This document shows positions 1-10,505 of a DNA stretch of 64,000 nt, piece after piece; positions within the stretch are counted from its first letter, which is position 1, and the number at the start of each line of letters is the position of its first letter. The notes beneath the pieces were generated by a model, which worked only from the letters and a program-made list of their open reading frames with translations, did no database searches and had not been told where the DNA came from. A program made the translations under genes and the position numbers. Source of the DNA: Chenopodium formosanum (Eukaryota; Streptophyta; Magnoliopsida; Caryophyllales; Amaranthaceae); NCBI GenBank assembly GCA_024500155.1, contig CM044858.1, positions 26,678,786 to 26,742,785 of the forward strand, read 5' to 3'.

Positions 1-279
1 ATTACAAAAATCAATCAATCAATCAATAAATACTATATACTAAAAGACACACCAGCAATGACACGTGTCATTTCCTGATGTGTCCATTATCTTTTTATTT
101 TATTTTATTTTTTTATATTTATTTTTTTTGTTTTGAAAAAAAAGTTATATAAGGAAAAAATAATCTTTCTACATATAAGTAATAATTACATATGAAATAT
201 AATATAGTAGAAGATTTGATTTAGATTTCCAAAAAAACATATTGACAACTAATAAGTTAAGCAAAAAAAATTAAAATCA
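1..279 (+). repeat. Upstream tandem copy of Helitron 5' part
   Basis: About 250 bp repeats almost base for base in 280-530: same ACTATATACTAAAAGACACA start, same ATGACACGTGT block, same T-rich run, same CTTTCTACATATAAGTAATA block. It looks like the 5' part of a Helitron joined head-to-tail to the complete copy that follows. The true left end may lie outside the window. Confidence 0.6.
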
Positions 280-787
280 TCAATACTATATACTAAAAGA
301 CACACCAGCAATGACACGTGTTATTTCCTGGTGTGTCCATTAACTTTTTATTTTATTTTATTTTTTTATTTATTTATTTTTTTTTTTTTTGAAAAAAAAG
401 TTATATAAGGAAAAAATAATCTTTCTACATATAAGTAATAATTACATATGAAATATACTATAGTAGAAGATTTGATTTAGCTTTCAAAAAAAAATATTGA
501 CAACTAATAAGTTAAGCAAAAAAATTAAAAATAATATTCTTAACATACAAGTAATTTATGACATGTGGATATGGACAATTTTTGAAGGAATGAAAGACAT
601 ATTATAAATTATACGAAGTATGCGTTTATTACAAAAAATAAAAATTATATATTAATTTCTTATTTTTAACCATGTAATAGAAGCTACGGGCTTAAATAAT
701 AAAATGTAAATAATCATTTTTTGATTTTGTCATGTTTTTAAAATCAAGTATTGAAAAGTACCGTGCATGGCACGGGAACTAACCTAG
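280..787 (+). mobile_element. Non-autonomous Helitron (about 508 bp)
   Basis: The 5' end reads A|TCAATACTATATACTAAAAG, the usual plant Helitron start (TC after a host A). The 3' end has a short GC-rich hairpin (CCGTGC-ATG-GCACGG, about 762-776), then CTAG at 784-787 and a host T. TC start, hairpin about 10 bases from the end, CTAG and insertion between A and T are the defining Helitron marks. No Rep/helicase is encoded, so it depends on an autonomous partner. It lies directly against a TA microsatellite and a copia-like LTR remnant. Confidence 0.75.
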
Positions 788-803
788 TATATATATATAT
801 ATA

Positions 804-1290
804 TGTTGGAAGTTAGGAAAAGGTAAGGAAGAGGATACAGTAACTTCGATCTTCCTTTTCCTTGTTTTGCAAAAGTTATTCAATTATCATCATTACAAAT
901 CACATACACTTATTTACATTGTATTGTAATCATCCTACTTGTGATTGCAATTGTTCTTCGTTGTATCTCCTGAGTAAATTTCCGTGATACCCGGTTGTAG
1001 TATAGGGTCGGAATTATACTTTTGGGAAAGTGATCCCGTTCATGCCTTGAAGATTTTTCAATGCATTTTCGTTTGCTTTTCTTTATGACTCTTGTAAAAA
1101 AAAAACCCAACAATCCAAAAGTATAATTTCTACGAAGATGGCAAATGTGAAGGAAATGATGATAAATTTCCTGAAATTGGACAAGTTCGATGAGTGGTTT
1201 TACGAAGATGGTAAAAGTTCGTAATTGCAATTTGGTAATAATCTAAAGTACAAATTAATTTGGGCGGACGAGGCAAAGTTCATATTGATG
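804..1290 (+). mobile_element. Ty1/copia-like LTR and gag-start remnant
   Basis: A TG start (TGTTGGAAGTTAGG) follows a short TA repeat. At 1138 an ATG opens MANVKEMMINFLKLDKFD, which resembles the first residues of plant copia gag polyproteins (usually continuing into a W-rich UBN2-type domain). The frame stops at 1222-1224 after 28 codons, and no protease, integrase or RT follows. No clear primer-binding site was seen between LTR and gag. Read as the 5' end of a copia element with the body lost; the family assignment rests on a short peptide. Confidence 0.4.
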
Positions 1291-2229
1291 GGAGCAATTT
1301 CTCAAATTTGTTCAATATATCAATTTATTACTAATTATTATATGTTCATAATTATATTTGGGTTTTATTGTTACAACAGAAGTATTTTTATAAAATATAA
1401 TTTACTCATCACGAGATTTAGGATACAATATTTGTTACTATCTTTAGAAATATCAATTGGAGGGTAGAGACAAATAAAATTTGAAAAAAAAGGTGACTTG
1501 TGCTCTTGTGAGGGATCGAACTCAAAGATAATACTTTATCGGTGCAAATTTATGTTCATCGTTAGTAATCAAGATTGCAAGATAAACATCGAAATTTGTA
1601 GGATTTTTTTTTTGTTAATAAGAAGTAGTGCTACGTCTCTTATATTTGGTTACCAAACATAAGTGCTTATGTTATTAAACAATCTGCTTGTGTTATTAAA
1701 TAAATTATTAAGTAAAAGTGTTTAATATTATCGAAATTTTATTACCATTTTCGCCGACCTTTTATCTTTTTCAGCCATTGTTGAGGTCATTCAACTCTCC
1801 ATTTTTTTTACTAACGAATACGACTTTGACCACTTTTGTTACTTTAATAATTACTAATGCAAAAAAACATTAATGCCATGAAACATTAATACAATTATAC
1901 ATTAAATTGTTTTTTAAAAAAAATAAAATATACATTGGAAATGACAAAAAAAACTGAAATTTAAAGTTTAAACCAGAAATTTATTTGAAATTCAAACAAA
2001 AATTTCATATATAGTGGATTTTGGGCTCATTTTACTAACCAATGAAATATTGTCAAATCACAATGTATGTGGGAGCCACATACATTCAATGTATGTGTAG
2101 CTTTTTCCTAGATAGAATGCCTACAAATTTGCTAAAATATTGCCAACAATTTCAAGTTTTCAACTATATAAGACAAGAATTTTATTTTCTATGAAAAATA
2201 AATGCATAATCAATTACAGTGAATTAATA
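1291..2229. other. AT-rich intergenic DNA, nothing recognised
   Basis: No coding frame with a recognisable product. Around 1660-1730 a short phrase (GTGCTTATGTTATTAAA-like) is repeated imperfectly; otherwise low-complexity A/T DNA. Confidence 0.5.
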
Positions 2230-2374
2230 TTACCTCCGTTTTTTTAGTTGACACGATTTGACTTTAGCGCTATTCACACACTTCCCTTTGACCGTGTTTT
2301 GTGATTTATACGTAATGAAAAATATAGTCATGTGGGATTTTGTTACATTCGTCACATTATATATATTCAAAATA
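2230..2374 (+). repeat. Left part of a MITE split by the MULE
   Basis: Starts ATTACCTCCGTTTTTTTAGT, the CCTCCG-type end of Stowaway-like elements here, and shares an internal phrase (CATGTGGGAT...GTTA..TTC) with 44280-44310. It is cut at 2374 by the MULE and resumes at about 5197. The right-hand end was not found, so this is a partial copy. Confidence 0.4.
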
Positions 2375-2696
2375 GGAAAATTTGTTATTATTAATCCCAG
2401 TTTTCACCCATTTACTTTCATTAAGTCCAACTATCCATTATTATTGAATAATCCCAACTTTAATACTCATTTTCTTTTATCCGGTCAAGCAAGTCATCCA
2501 ACCTATTACTCCCGATTTGAATCCTACGTGGCACTAAGTTAAAATTTGACTTCTCCATTCGATTTATTTCCTTCATTTTTATGCCGGTTAGAACCCGTGT
2601 TTGCTCACTCTTCTTCTTCGATTTCTTCCCCATTAAAAATCCTTCCTTTTCAATCATCCTTTTTTTTTTAAGTTGATTCGAATGTAGAATTCACTA

Positions 2697-3143
2697 ATGG
2701 CAGGCTGTTCAATTGGGTCTTCTTCAAGTACAAGGGGAGGGACTATCCGAGAACGAAGTGTTCTTGCGGCATGGAGGCAGTGGTTCGAACAGTGAAAAAG
2801 GGGCATAATGTTGGGAATGAGTTTTATTATGGATATCCTAAATGGTCGATAAGCGTAATTGCGTTGTTTAGTTTCATTATTGTAAACTGCAATTTGGGTT
2901 TGTTTGATTTAAGGTTGAATTAGGGTTCTTTTTTAATTCAATGGCTAAATTGTTGGGTTTGGGTGTGCAGGATACATATTGTATATTTTGTTTCAAATAT
3001 ATGAGAAGGACACTACTATTGCAAAAATGGAGTTGCACATGAGTTCATTGGAAGACAGAGTGAAAAAACTGGAGGGAAAGAAACTGAAATTGGAAGATAT
3101 GATGCAAGAGATGAATAAGAAACTCTCTCAACTTAGGATGTAG
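2697..3143 (+). pseudogene. GRF-type zinc-finger gene fragment inside MULE-A
   Basis: The frame containing 2759-2850 encodes KCSCGMEAVVRTVKKG followed by HNVGNEFYYGYPKW, matching the plant GRF zinc-finger pattern (CxC, then GxEFYxCPxW). The third expected Cys is Tyr. It opens without an in-frame ATG; the ATG at 2697 is in another frame, so the start is broken. A likely intron follows. From about 2985 a second exon ends in a Lys/Leu-rich coiled coil (ATG at 3027, SLEDRVKKLEGKKLKLED, stop TAG 3141-3143), the usual C-terminal arrangement of these small plant proteins. GRF proteins bind nucleic acid in other contexts; here it is best read as captured, non-functional cargo. Confidence 0.6.
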
Positions 3144-3194
3144 CTTAAGAAGGCTTCAAGGAATGAGACACATTTGTTAATGGCTTTGTTTTTT

Positions 3195-4978
3195 GGAAAT
3201 TTGTAAATAATAATCCCAACTTTGCTCCACTTTTTTTTTTTTAAAATAATCCCAAATTCGGATTATTTTAGAATAATCCCAACTTTAGGGGTTGTTTATT
3301 TTCTTCAATCCCAAACCAGTCAACAAAAATCAATGACCTGTTATCAGAAGTTATGTGACACGTGTTACATTGTAATTGGTCCATAATATTTTTAAAAAAC
3401 TGAAAAAGGAATTAAAAATAAAAACAGAAAAAAAAAAAATCAAACCCAGCCCAACCCCTCCCCCTTCCCCATCGGAATCCCAAACCCCAGCCACCCACCG
3501 AAAAACCCACCCCAAACCCCACCCAACCCTTCTCCCTACCTGTTGGCATTCCACTCATTCTCTCGTCCTGTCGCCCTTTCCCCTTAGTCACTCCTGTGAG
3601 GCCTTAAGAAAACTCAATCTTCCCCCTTAAACCATCACCTTCGTGAGATTAGATGCCGAATTGCTGTAGTTGATGGCTTACGGGAAGTTGGGCGGTTGTA
3701 GGTTGTTGCGAGCTGGTTTTGTGGTGGTTGAAGGTGGTGAGTTTGGTGTTGCAGGCTGTGCGGGTTGTTTAGGCTGAGCATGGAACTGCTGGTTGTGCAG
3801 GCTGTACGTGTGGAGTGGCTGAGCAAAGGGCAGCTGGCCCACAAGAGGATGGATGTGATTTTTCCTGCGGGAAGGGGATTGGGGCGGCTATTTGCTGGGC
3901 CCAGGTGCACCTCCACTCTTCGTTTGGTGGTTTTCGAGTGGGGGAAGGAGTCGAGGTGGTTTTGTGCGACGCAAGGGTTGGCTACTAGAGCTGGGTGGAG
4001 GGGCGACGCTAGAGGTAGAGGTGGGACATGAAGGAGTTATGTCTTCGATAAGTGCAATTACTAGATATATCAAGGATCACTATTATAGAGATAATAAGTT
4101 CGTTCTTTTGGGGCATCATCCTCTGTTGCTAGACTATGAGAGATGATCTTGGACTACTCAAATAGTCTAAAGCCCTCTATAATGGATCCTATGAGGTCAC
4201 ACACAAGGGTATTGGGTTAAGCAAGTTAGAGGCCAATTAATGGGCCTCATGAGCAATTAACTAATCATGAATTGGATTAGGCTAGCATAGTTAGATAGGA
4301 ATTAGGTTTTGGGCTTTTGACATGGACTCTTATTTAGAGATGAGATCCATAAATAAGATCCATGCCTAGGGTTGGATGCAAGAAGTCATAATTCACACAC
4401 AGTGAATTTTGACATCAAGGCAACCAATCCCAAAATCCTAATTCTCTCTCTAACTCACGGCTCTCCCTCTCCACTCACGTATGTACGGCCGCCCCCCATA
4501 GGTGGTGGTTCGTGGTGGTTATTGGTTAGTTTGTCGCTCTTCTCCGTAGAAGGTCAATTGAAGGTTTCAATTGCAACTAACTAGCATTAGTGGAGGTCTT
4601 AATCCATGCCCGTGGACCAAGTAGAGGAATCACGTTTGAGGTTCTTTATCTCCCCTTGTTCTTGCTCGATCGCACGTGGAATCACGCTTCAAAGGTACAA
4701 TTATGTGTTCTTTATGTGTTATTCAATGATCCTTGGTTTAGGTACTTTATGAATATGATTCATGTTATTTCCGCTGCGTAGTACCTATAATCTCCTATAG
4801 GACAGTGGGCCAACGAGGGAGGGGATGAGACTGGGCGGTCAAGGTGGGGGTTATGGTGGCCCGATGAACAGAAGAGGATGGTGTTTTGTTTTTTTTTTAA
4901 TTTTTTCAAATTTTTTTTAATTTTTTGGACCAATCAGGGCTTGACACGTGTCAAGCTACCTCTAACAATAGGTCATTG
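3195..4978. repeat. Inner MULE-type inverted repeats inside MULE-A
   Basis: At 3195 a second GGAAATTTGTAAATAATAAT...CCC start appears. The stretch about 3330-3384 (CAATGACCTGTTA...GACACGTGT...ATTGGTCC) recurs inverted at 4927-4978 (GGACCAAT...GACACGTGTC...AGGTCATTG). The GC-rich segment between them (about 3430-4028 and 4805-4890) has only overlapping frames on both strands and no recognised protein. It looks like an older MULE of the same family whose outer right end is lost or shared. Confidence 0.5.
4029..4799 (+). mobile_element. Solo LTR, probably Ty1/copia, nested in MULE-A
   Basis: 771 bp from TGAAGGAGTTAT to ATAATCTCCTATA; the two ends are imperfect inverted copies of TGTAGGAGATTAT. 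A perfect 5-bp duplication GGACA flanks it (4024-4028 and 4800-4804). It holds LTR-like promoter/leader sequence ending in TTATTTCCGCTGCG, a phrase common near the ends of plant copia LTRs. No internal domain remains, so it arose by LTR-LTR recombination after insertion. It is younger than the host MULE. Confidence 0.75.
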
Positions 4979-5205
4979 ACTTTTATTGAACGGTCATGAC
5001 TTGATAAAAGTAAATGCCCCCCCCAAAGTTGGGTACCAAAGTCACTAGAGGAACCTGTTGACTTCTTAAACCGGTTACCACTCATCTTGACCGGATAAAA
5101 GAATATGAGTACCAAAGTTGGGATTATTCAATAATAATGGATGAGCTTAATGAAAGTAAATGGGTGAAAGATGGGATTAATTATAACAATTTTTCCTTCA
5201 AAATA

Positions 5206-5597
5206 CCAACTTTTTAAAACTTTTTATTTTCAGTAATTAAAAATATTAACAATATAGAAAGTCTACAGATTTGCTAAAAAGGAAATATAAATGTACACTA
5301 TGTTAGGGGAAAGATCAATTACATTGTTGACCCAATTACACTTCCTAATATGTTCCTGCCCATATTGCTTCTTACATGTCCAAAAAATTGAATATATACC
5401 AAATGTCACCCAGATCTTGATATCATTCATAATATCAAAACATCCTTACAAGCTTTATACTTCAATATCAAAGCACATCCCTTCAAGAAATTGTATGCTC
5501 CATATCTAGCTTCCTGCCAATAAAAAAATGTAAGGAATAAAGTAAATAATTTAAGTATTAAATTCAGTAAAGTTTCCTCTATAAATTGGGTAACCTG
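5206..5597. other. AT-rich DNA, nothing recognised
   Basis: Begins with the continuation of the MITE interrupted by MULE-A (about 5206-5260), then unannotated A/T-rich DNA with only short chance frames. Confidence 0.4.
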
Positions 5598-7120
5598 TGA
5601 CAGGCTAAAGTCGTATCACCTAATCAAAAATAATTACCTAAGTCCACTAGCTTATGCAAATAGGGAAGTAGGGTCGAATCCACAGGGAAACAAGTCTTTC
5701 TACTCCTAATTAATTATTATAATCTAAATTACTAAAGTAACCAATATTTGTTGTGATTATAAACTATGCTACGAAGATTATGAGTAAAGAGAATAATTAA
5801 GGAAGAAATCAAATATTAAAAGGCCTAGGGCATAAGTTCACTAATAAACAATATTCCAGGGGCAGAACACAATAATCAATCATCAATGCATTAATTAATC
5901 AGATCATAAAGGGCTTTCGCTACGTATTACAATCACAGAATTAATTTACCGGTATTAAATCTCATCTCTCGAATCTCGACCTAACCATTTATAAATTAAT
6001 CTGCCTATTGAAACTAAGCCTAAACATCAATTCTCATCTCTCGAATCTCGAATCAATATTGCTAAACTCATACAATTAAACCTGACCAAATCTAATTGCA
6101 TAGCATTTAAACAGTCAATAGGAAATCAATTAAGCATTAATAATCAACAATCATAAAATTACCCCTTCATATTATTTATTAGATCCCCATAAACCCTAGA
6201 AAGGGAACTACTCACTCATAATTAAATATAAACTAAACAAAGCAATTAAACAAGACATGATAGAAGAATATAAAATAAATAACTGAGATTAAACCAAGAG
6301 TTGTAGAGAGAGAAATAAGAGAGTACTAAGAGTTTAATTAAGGGAGAGAGAGAAAAGTTAGAGAGAGAAAGAGAAAAGAAAAACTAAATCAAAAACCAAA
6401 AACTAAAAACTAATAATAAAACAAGACTAAAACTAAGACTAGAAACTAAGAAAACTACCTAAAACCTACTTACTACTACTATCCCCTTTTATAAAGAAGA
6501 CAAAAACAAATCCTAACCCCACTCAAATTCCTCAACAAAACCTAACAAACTATAAATACATAAGTTGCGGAAATCTTCATAGGCTGCCATTAATTGGGCT
6601 TTTAACAACGAAGCCCACTGATGAATCAAATCAGCTCAATCTCGCAGCAACAAGCTCGCTCGATCGGGCATTGGGCCGCCCGATCGGGCCCGGTCAGAAA
6701 TCACGCTCAGCAGCTGACTTTTTCTTGGGGTTGGGCTTCTGTTTGCTTTAGGCCCAAACCTCTCTATTCACTACTTGGCTTATCTAGTAAAATATCGTGA
6801 TACTTGTTTGGTTCGTACTAGTAACATGAACTTTGTAGCTTGCTTATTTAATCGAGCCCTTAATCACCGGATTAGATTTCTCTAACTCGGCCTTGGGCTT
6901 AAATATACAGTCATAAAATACGATCAAACTTCAATATCTTTGTAGTGGCTCAATAAGCTCGGAAATTGTCATAAATCTGCAAATTCCTACAAAATAATAC
7001 CAACTCTACAAAAACACTAGAAAACGTATATTAGTAATAAAAATAGCTCCGTACAGCTCAAATAAGCATATAAATGACCGTGGGACGGGAGATAAAAATA
7101 TATATAAAATAGACTTATCA
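5598..7120 (-). mobile_element. Solo LTR (about 1.5 kb), minus orientation
   Basis: Runs TGACAGGCTAAAG to AGACTTATCA; on the minus strand it begins TGATAAGTCTATTTTATATA and ends TTTAGCCTGTCA. It is flanked by ACCTG (5593-5597) and ACCCG (7121-7125), a 5-bp duplication with one change. Near the 3' end (minus strand) it has TCCCTGTGGATTCGACCC, a phrase widely seen close to the end of large plant gypsy LTRs. A GC-rich CGATCGGGC cluster lies at 6655-6705. No coding domains are present. The clade is uncertain. Confidence 0.7.
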
Positions 7121-7348
7121 ACCCGCAAATTTAGAGTATTCATACTAAGATTCAATTTTAATAATAGAATAACCGATCCACGATAACAAATCTCAAAGAA
7201 AGATACAGAGAGATTGGAAAGAGAAAGATTATATTGGACGAGGAGGAAGTTTAAAAGTTAAGGAAAAAACCTGATTCAACATAGCCATCACCTATTTATT
7301 CACTAGTTGATTTTCTATACCACTGCCAATTGTAGATATAAGTTAGTA

Positions 7349-7438
7349 CTACCTCCGTTACATATTATTTGCAACGATTAGACATTTTTCCTCTCTACTT
7401 TATGTCAAATCGTTGCAAATAATATGTAACGGAGGTAG
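7349..7438. mobile_element. Short Stowaway-like MITE, near-perfect hairpin
   Basis: 90 bp flanked by TA. The arms CTACCTCCGTTACATATTAT...TTGCAACGATT and their inverted copy pair nearly perfectly, leaving a loop of about 25 bases. CTACCTCCGT ends with a TA duplication fit the Tc1/mariner-Stowaway group. Confidence 0.75.
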
Positions 7439-7500
7439 TAATAAAAATTGGTGTAAGATTAAGGTCTTGTTCATCGCTCAGTTGAGCATATATATACTAA

Positions 7501-7722
7501 GGGTCTGTTCACTTCAACTTAATTTCAGTTCAGTTCTTTTCAGCTTCAATCAGTTCAGTTCAGTTTAATGCAAATCCTAATTTCATTCTCTCATAAAATA
7601 TCCATTTCAGGTCAATTCAGTTCAGTTCAATTCAACTCCAATCAGTTAAGTTCAGTTCAGTTTAGTTCAGCTCCAATCAGTTCAGTTCAATTCAGATCAG
7701 TTCAATAAATGTGAAAAGGCCC
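7501..7722. mobile_element. Tourist/PIF-Harbinger-like MITE
   Basis: 222 bp flanked by TAA (7498-7500, 7723-7725). The ends GGGTCTGTTCAC and, inverted, GGGCCTTTTCAC match at 10 of 12 bases. The interior is a tandem of TCAGTTCAGTTCAA-like units. A 3-bp TAA duplication and GGG-starting ends are typical of Tourist elements. No coding capacity. Confidence 0.75.
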
Positions 7723-8040
7723 TAAATAACCATATTTTACTTGCCTTTTGAGATTTATAGTATTTTCTCTACTTTTTTTAGCATCATATCCATCTACACA
7801 CCAGCTTTGATAGTCTCCATAACCTCATCAAAAAGAATTATTAAATTATTGAAGAAAATGGAAGATGAAATACAACCTTATAAGCAACACGCTCTACTAA
7901 AGGAACAAACCTAATCAAAATACATCGACTTAAAGGTTAAAAAATATTTTCAGTAAAGCAATACACAAGATCACATTTAGTTCATTAGCTAATACTTTGT
8001 AGATGACGACTATCAATGTTTAAAAATGCATCCGGAATGA
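7723..8040. other. AT-rich DNA, nothing recognised
   Basis: No motif or frame of note up to the 5' truncation point of the LINE. Confidence 0.4.
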
Positions 8041-8987
8041 CGTTCTCAATTTCGGCCGATTGGACTCTGCAATGTGCTTTATAAGTGCATAGCTAAATGT
8101 CTTACTAAACGACTTCGTAGGGTTCTTCCTTCTTTGAATTTGGATACTCAAAATTCCTTTGTTCCGGGCCGCCAAATGGCGGATAATAGCTTACTGGCTC
8201 ATGAGTTACTTTCATATATGTCAAAGTCATCTACGACGAAGATTTGTTCGGCCGCCTTAAAGCTTGATATGAACAAAGCATATGATAGGGTTAACTGGAA
8301 TTTCCTCTAGGATGCACTCCGTCAGTTTGCTTTTCCTCCATACTAGGTCAACATTTTACAACAATGTGTGACAACGAGCTCATATCAAATTCTGGTTAAT
8401 GGTTCGCCCTCCCACCCTTTCCATCCTAAATGTGGCCTGTGTGAGTGGGATCCTTTATCTCCTTATATTTTTGTTCTTTGCATGGAGATTTTCTCTTTGA
8501 TGCTCCGTCGAGATGAGCAAAGAGGTTCGTTACAGGGTCTGCGTATTTCTCGTCGGGCCCCTTCGATTTTTCATCTCTTTTTTGCGGATGACGCTTTCCT
8601 GTTTTTTCGTACTTCTCCCTCTGCTTGTGATCAAATCCTTTCGGTGACTAATGAGTTTTGTTCTATCTCGGGGCAGATGATCAACCTACAAAAATCCTTT
8701 GTCAAATTTAGTTCGAATACTCCTGATAATTACCGGGACTATTTAGCTTCCGCTCTTCGAATGCAGGCTCGTCAAGTCATTGGAGATTACTTGGGTCTCC
8801 TTGTTGATTTAGGTCGTAGTAAATGCAAGGATTTCCAATTCATGGTGGACAAGGTTGTTCAGCGACTATCGGCGTTTGCTTCTCTTAATTTATCTCGTGT
8901 AGCAAATCTGGTGATTATTAATTCTATTATGATTGCTTCTTTCAATCATATTCTCTCCATTTTCAAGGTTCCTTCTACAGTTTTGTA
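8041..8987 (+). pseudogene. LINE reverse transcriptase fragment
   Basis: Reads FRPIGLCNVLYKCIAKCLTK, then LDMNKAYDRVNW (motif A with its Asp), PLSPYIFVLCMEIFS (motif B region) and FFADDAFLFF (the F-A-D-D catalytic pair kept) across frames 8074-8310 and 8368-8988. Stop codons occur at about 8308 (after NWNFL), in the following stretch, and after KVPSTVL. It would copy LINE RNA at a nicked target if intact; here it is dead by truncation and stops. Confidence 0.85.
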
Positions 8988-9569
8988 ATCGGGTGGATTC
9001 TTTGCTCACTCGATTTTGGTGGAAACCTATAAAAGATGCTAGGGGTTAGCCTTAACCTCTTCCTCGACGATGCATCTCCCTAAAGGGTTAGGGGGTTTGG
9101 GTATTCGTCGTTTGCGTTCCTTTAATTTAGCTTTGCTTGCTAAACAATCTTGGCGCTTGAGGCATCATCCCCAACTTCTAGCTTCTTGTGTTCTTAAAGC
9201 TAAGTACCCTTCCTTATTCTCTTCCAAACCTACTATTACCTGTTCTAGACCTTCTTGGGTAGTAAAGGTTTATTAGAAGGTGGTTCGTTTCTTTCTAAGG
9301 GTATTGCGTGGAAGATTGGCTCAGGTGCCAATGTGAATATTCTTGAGGATTGTTGGGTACCTAATGTTAAGGTTGAGTTTAAGGATTCAATCCCAGAAGG
9401 TACAAGGCCTTCCTTTGTGTTAGAACACCCGAAGCAGAAGATTGATGATTTTTTATACTGGAAATACACTCAGGATGGTTCCTTCTCTACTATGTCAGCC
9501 TACTCTTGTTTACTTGGTCAAAATTTACTTATATGCTCTAACTCGCTGCAACTGTATGGTGGAGACGCC

Positions 9570-10440
9570 TATGGGGTATGCCTATTCTTCGGAAATGGAA
9601 GATGTTTGTCTGGAAGGTTTTACATAATGTTATTCCTACGGTAACACTCCTTGCCCTCCGAGGTATACCTGTTGATCCATCTTCTATCTTCTGTCGCGAT
9701 TCCAATGAATCGATTGATCACTTATTCAAGGAATGTGATCTGGCTCGTCGGATTTGGAATACTATTCCCCAGAACACACAGCTTAGGCTTGACTCCCCCT
9801 CCCCTTTTCATATTTGGTTCTCAGACCTTATTTCTGATTTTGCTTCTACTAGAGACTGATCTAAGCTAGACTTTTTTTTTGGGGTTTGTTGGGCTCTCTA
9901 GTGAACTCGAAATAATGTAAGGTTTCGATCTGAGGTTTATTCACCCCTAGTATATTCTGGAATTGGCTTCTAGGTAGTGTGTTAGAAGTCAAGAGGCGCG
10001 TAAATTTGTTTCCTGTTCGATTCCTTCTAATCCTCCTAGGTTTTCCTCCCCTCCTTTGGTTCAGACTCTCCAAGGTAATGCACAAGATGTTTGTGACATT
10101 CATATGATCTTTGATGGTGCTTAGGATCCAGGGAATCACAATGCTGGTGTTGGTTGGTGTTTCTAGGATGCCTCCTTTTCTCAATGTTTAGGGGGTGGTG
10201 CGAGGGCCTGTGTTGTGAGTTTCTGAATTATTAGCTTCCATTTTGAGCTTAAGCAAGATTCTCAGTTATGTTTCTCAAAAATCCTTCTAATCACAGATTT
10301 GGTGATGTGGATTCTTCAAGATCTTTGTCAACTTATATCTTCTTTTACCAGTTGTCAAGTTCGGAAGGTTTCAAGGTCTTTAGTTGCGGAGGCCCATGAT
10401 ATGGCTACTGCTGCTCGTCGTCGTGATTTACTTTTTTTTT
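9570..10440 (+). pseudogene. LINE zinc-binding and RNase H region, decayed
   Basis: Frame 9578-9859 shows a C-x(n)-HLFKEC pattern (CRDSNESIDHLFKEC) of the RVT-associated zinc-binding domain. Around 10105 the sequence encodes FDGA, stop, DPGNHNAGVGW, recognisable as the start of plant LINE RNase H (first catalytic Asp in FDGA), with TAG codons in place of a conserved Trp and a later Gln. The C-terminal Ala/Arg-rich end reaches the poly(A) tail. Confidence 0.65.
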
Positions 10441-10505
10441 CATTTTAGTTAGTTTTTTTTAAGATGTTCATTGTTCTCTTTGTAAAAAAAAAAAAAAAAA
10501 AAAAA

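Larger units (their letters stand above)
2375..5196. mobile_element. MULE-A: Mutator-like element with 9-bp TSD, pack-MULE type
   Basis: The terminal inverted repeats are over 100 bp: left starts GGAAAATTTGTTATTATTAA, and the right end, reverse-complemented, starts GGAAAAATTGTTATAATTAA. Both then share the phrase on Ttt-CACCCATTTACTTTCATTAA and AATAATCCCAACTTT. It is flanked by a perfect 9-bp duplication TTCAAAATA (2366-2374 and 5197-5205), which is diagnostic for the Mutator superfamily. No MURA transposase is encoded. The interior carries a GRF zinc-finger gene fragment (2697-3143), a second, inner set of MULE-type inverted repeats, GC-rich captured DNA and a nested solo LTR (4029-4799). 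Confidence 0.9.
8041..10505 (+). mobile_element. 5'-truncated LINE (L1-type plant non-LTR retrotransposon)
   Basis: Contains, in order, the middle of a reverse transcriptase (starting FRPIGLCNVLYK), a Cys/His zinc-binding module (about 9690-9760) and an RNase H domain (about 10105-10440), then a 22-base poly(A) tail at 10484-10505. ORF1, the endonuclease and the first part of RT are absent, as expected from incomplete target-primed reverse transcription. The reading frame is broken many times. A possible imperfect target duplication (GTTTAAAAATG near 8018, GTTTTAAAATG near 10507) is weak. Confidence 0.85.

Noticed and set aside
3351..4146. Overlapping 60-93 residue frames in MULE-A
   Set aside because: Pro/Gly-rich frames on both strands of GC-rich captured DNA; no domain and no consistent start.
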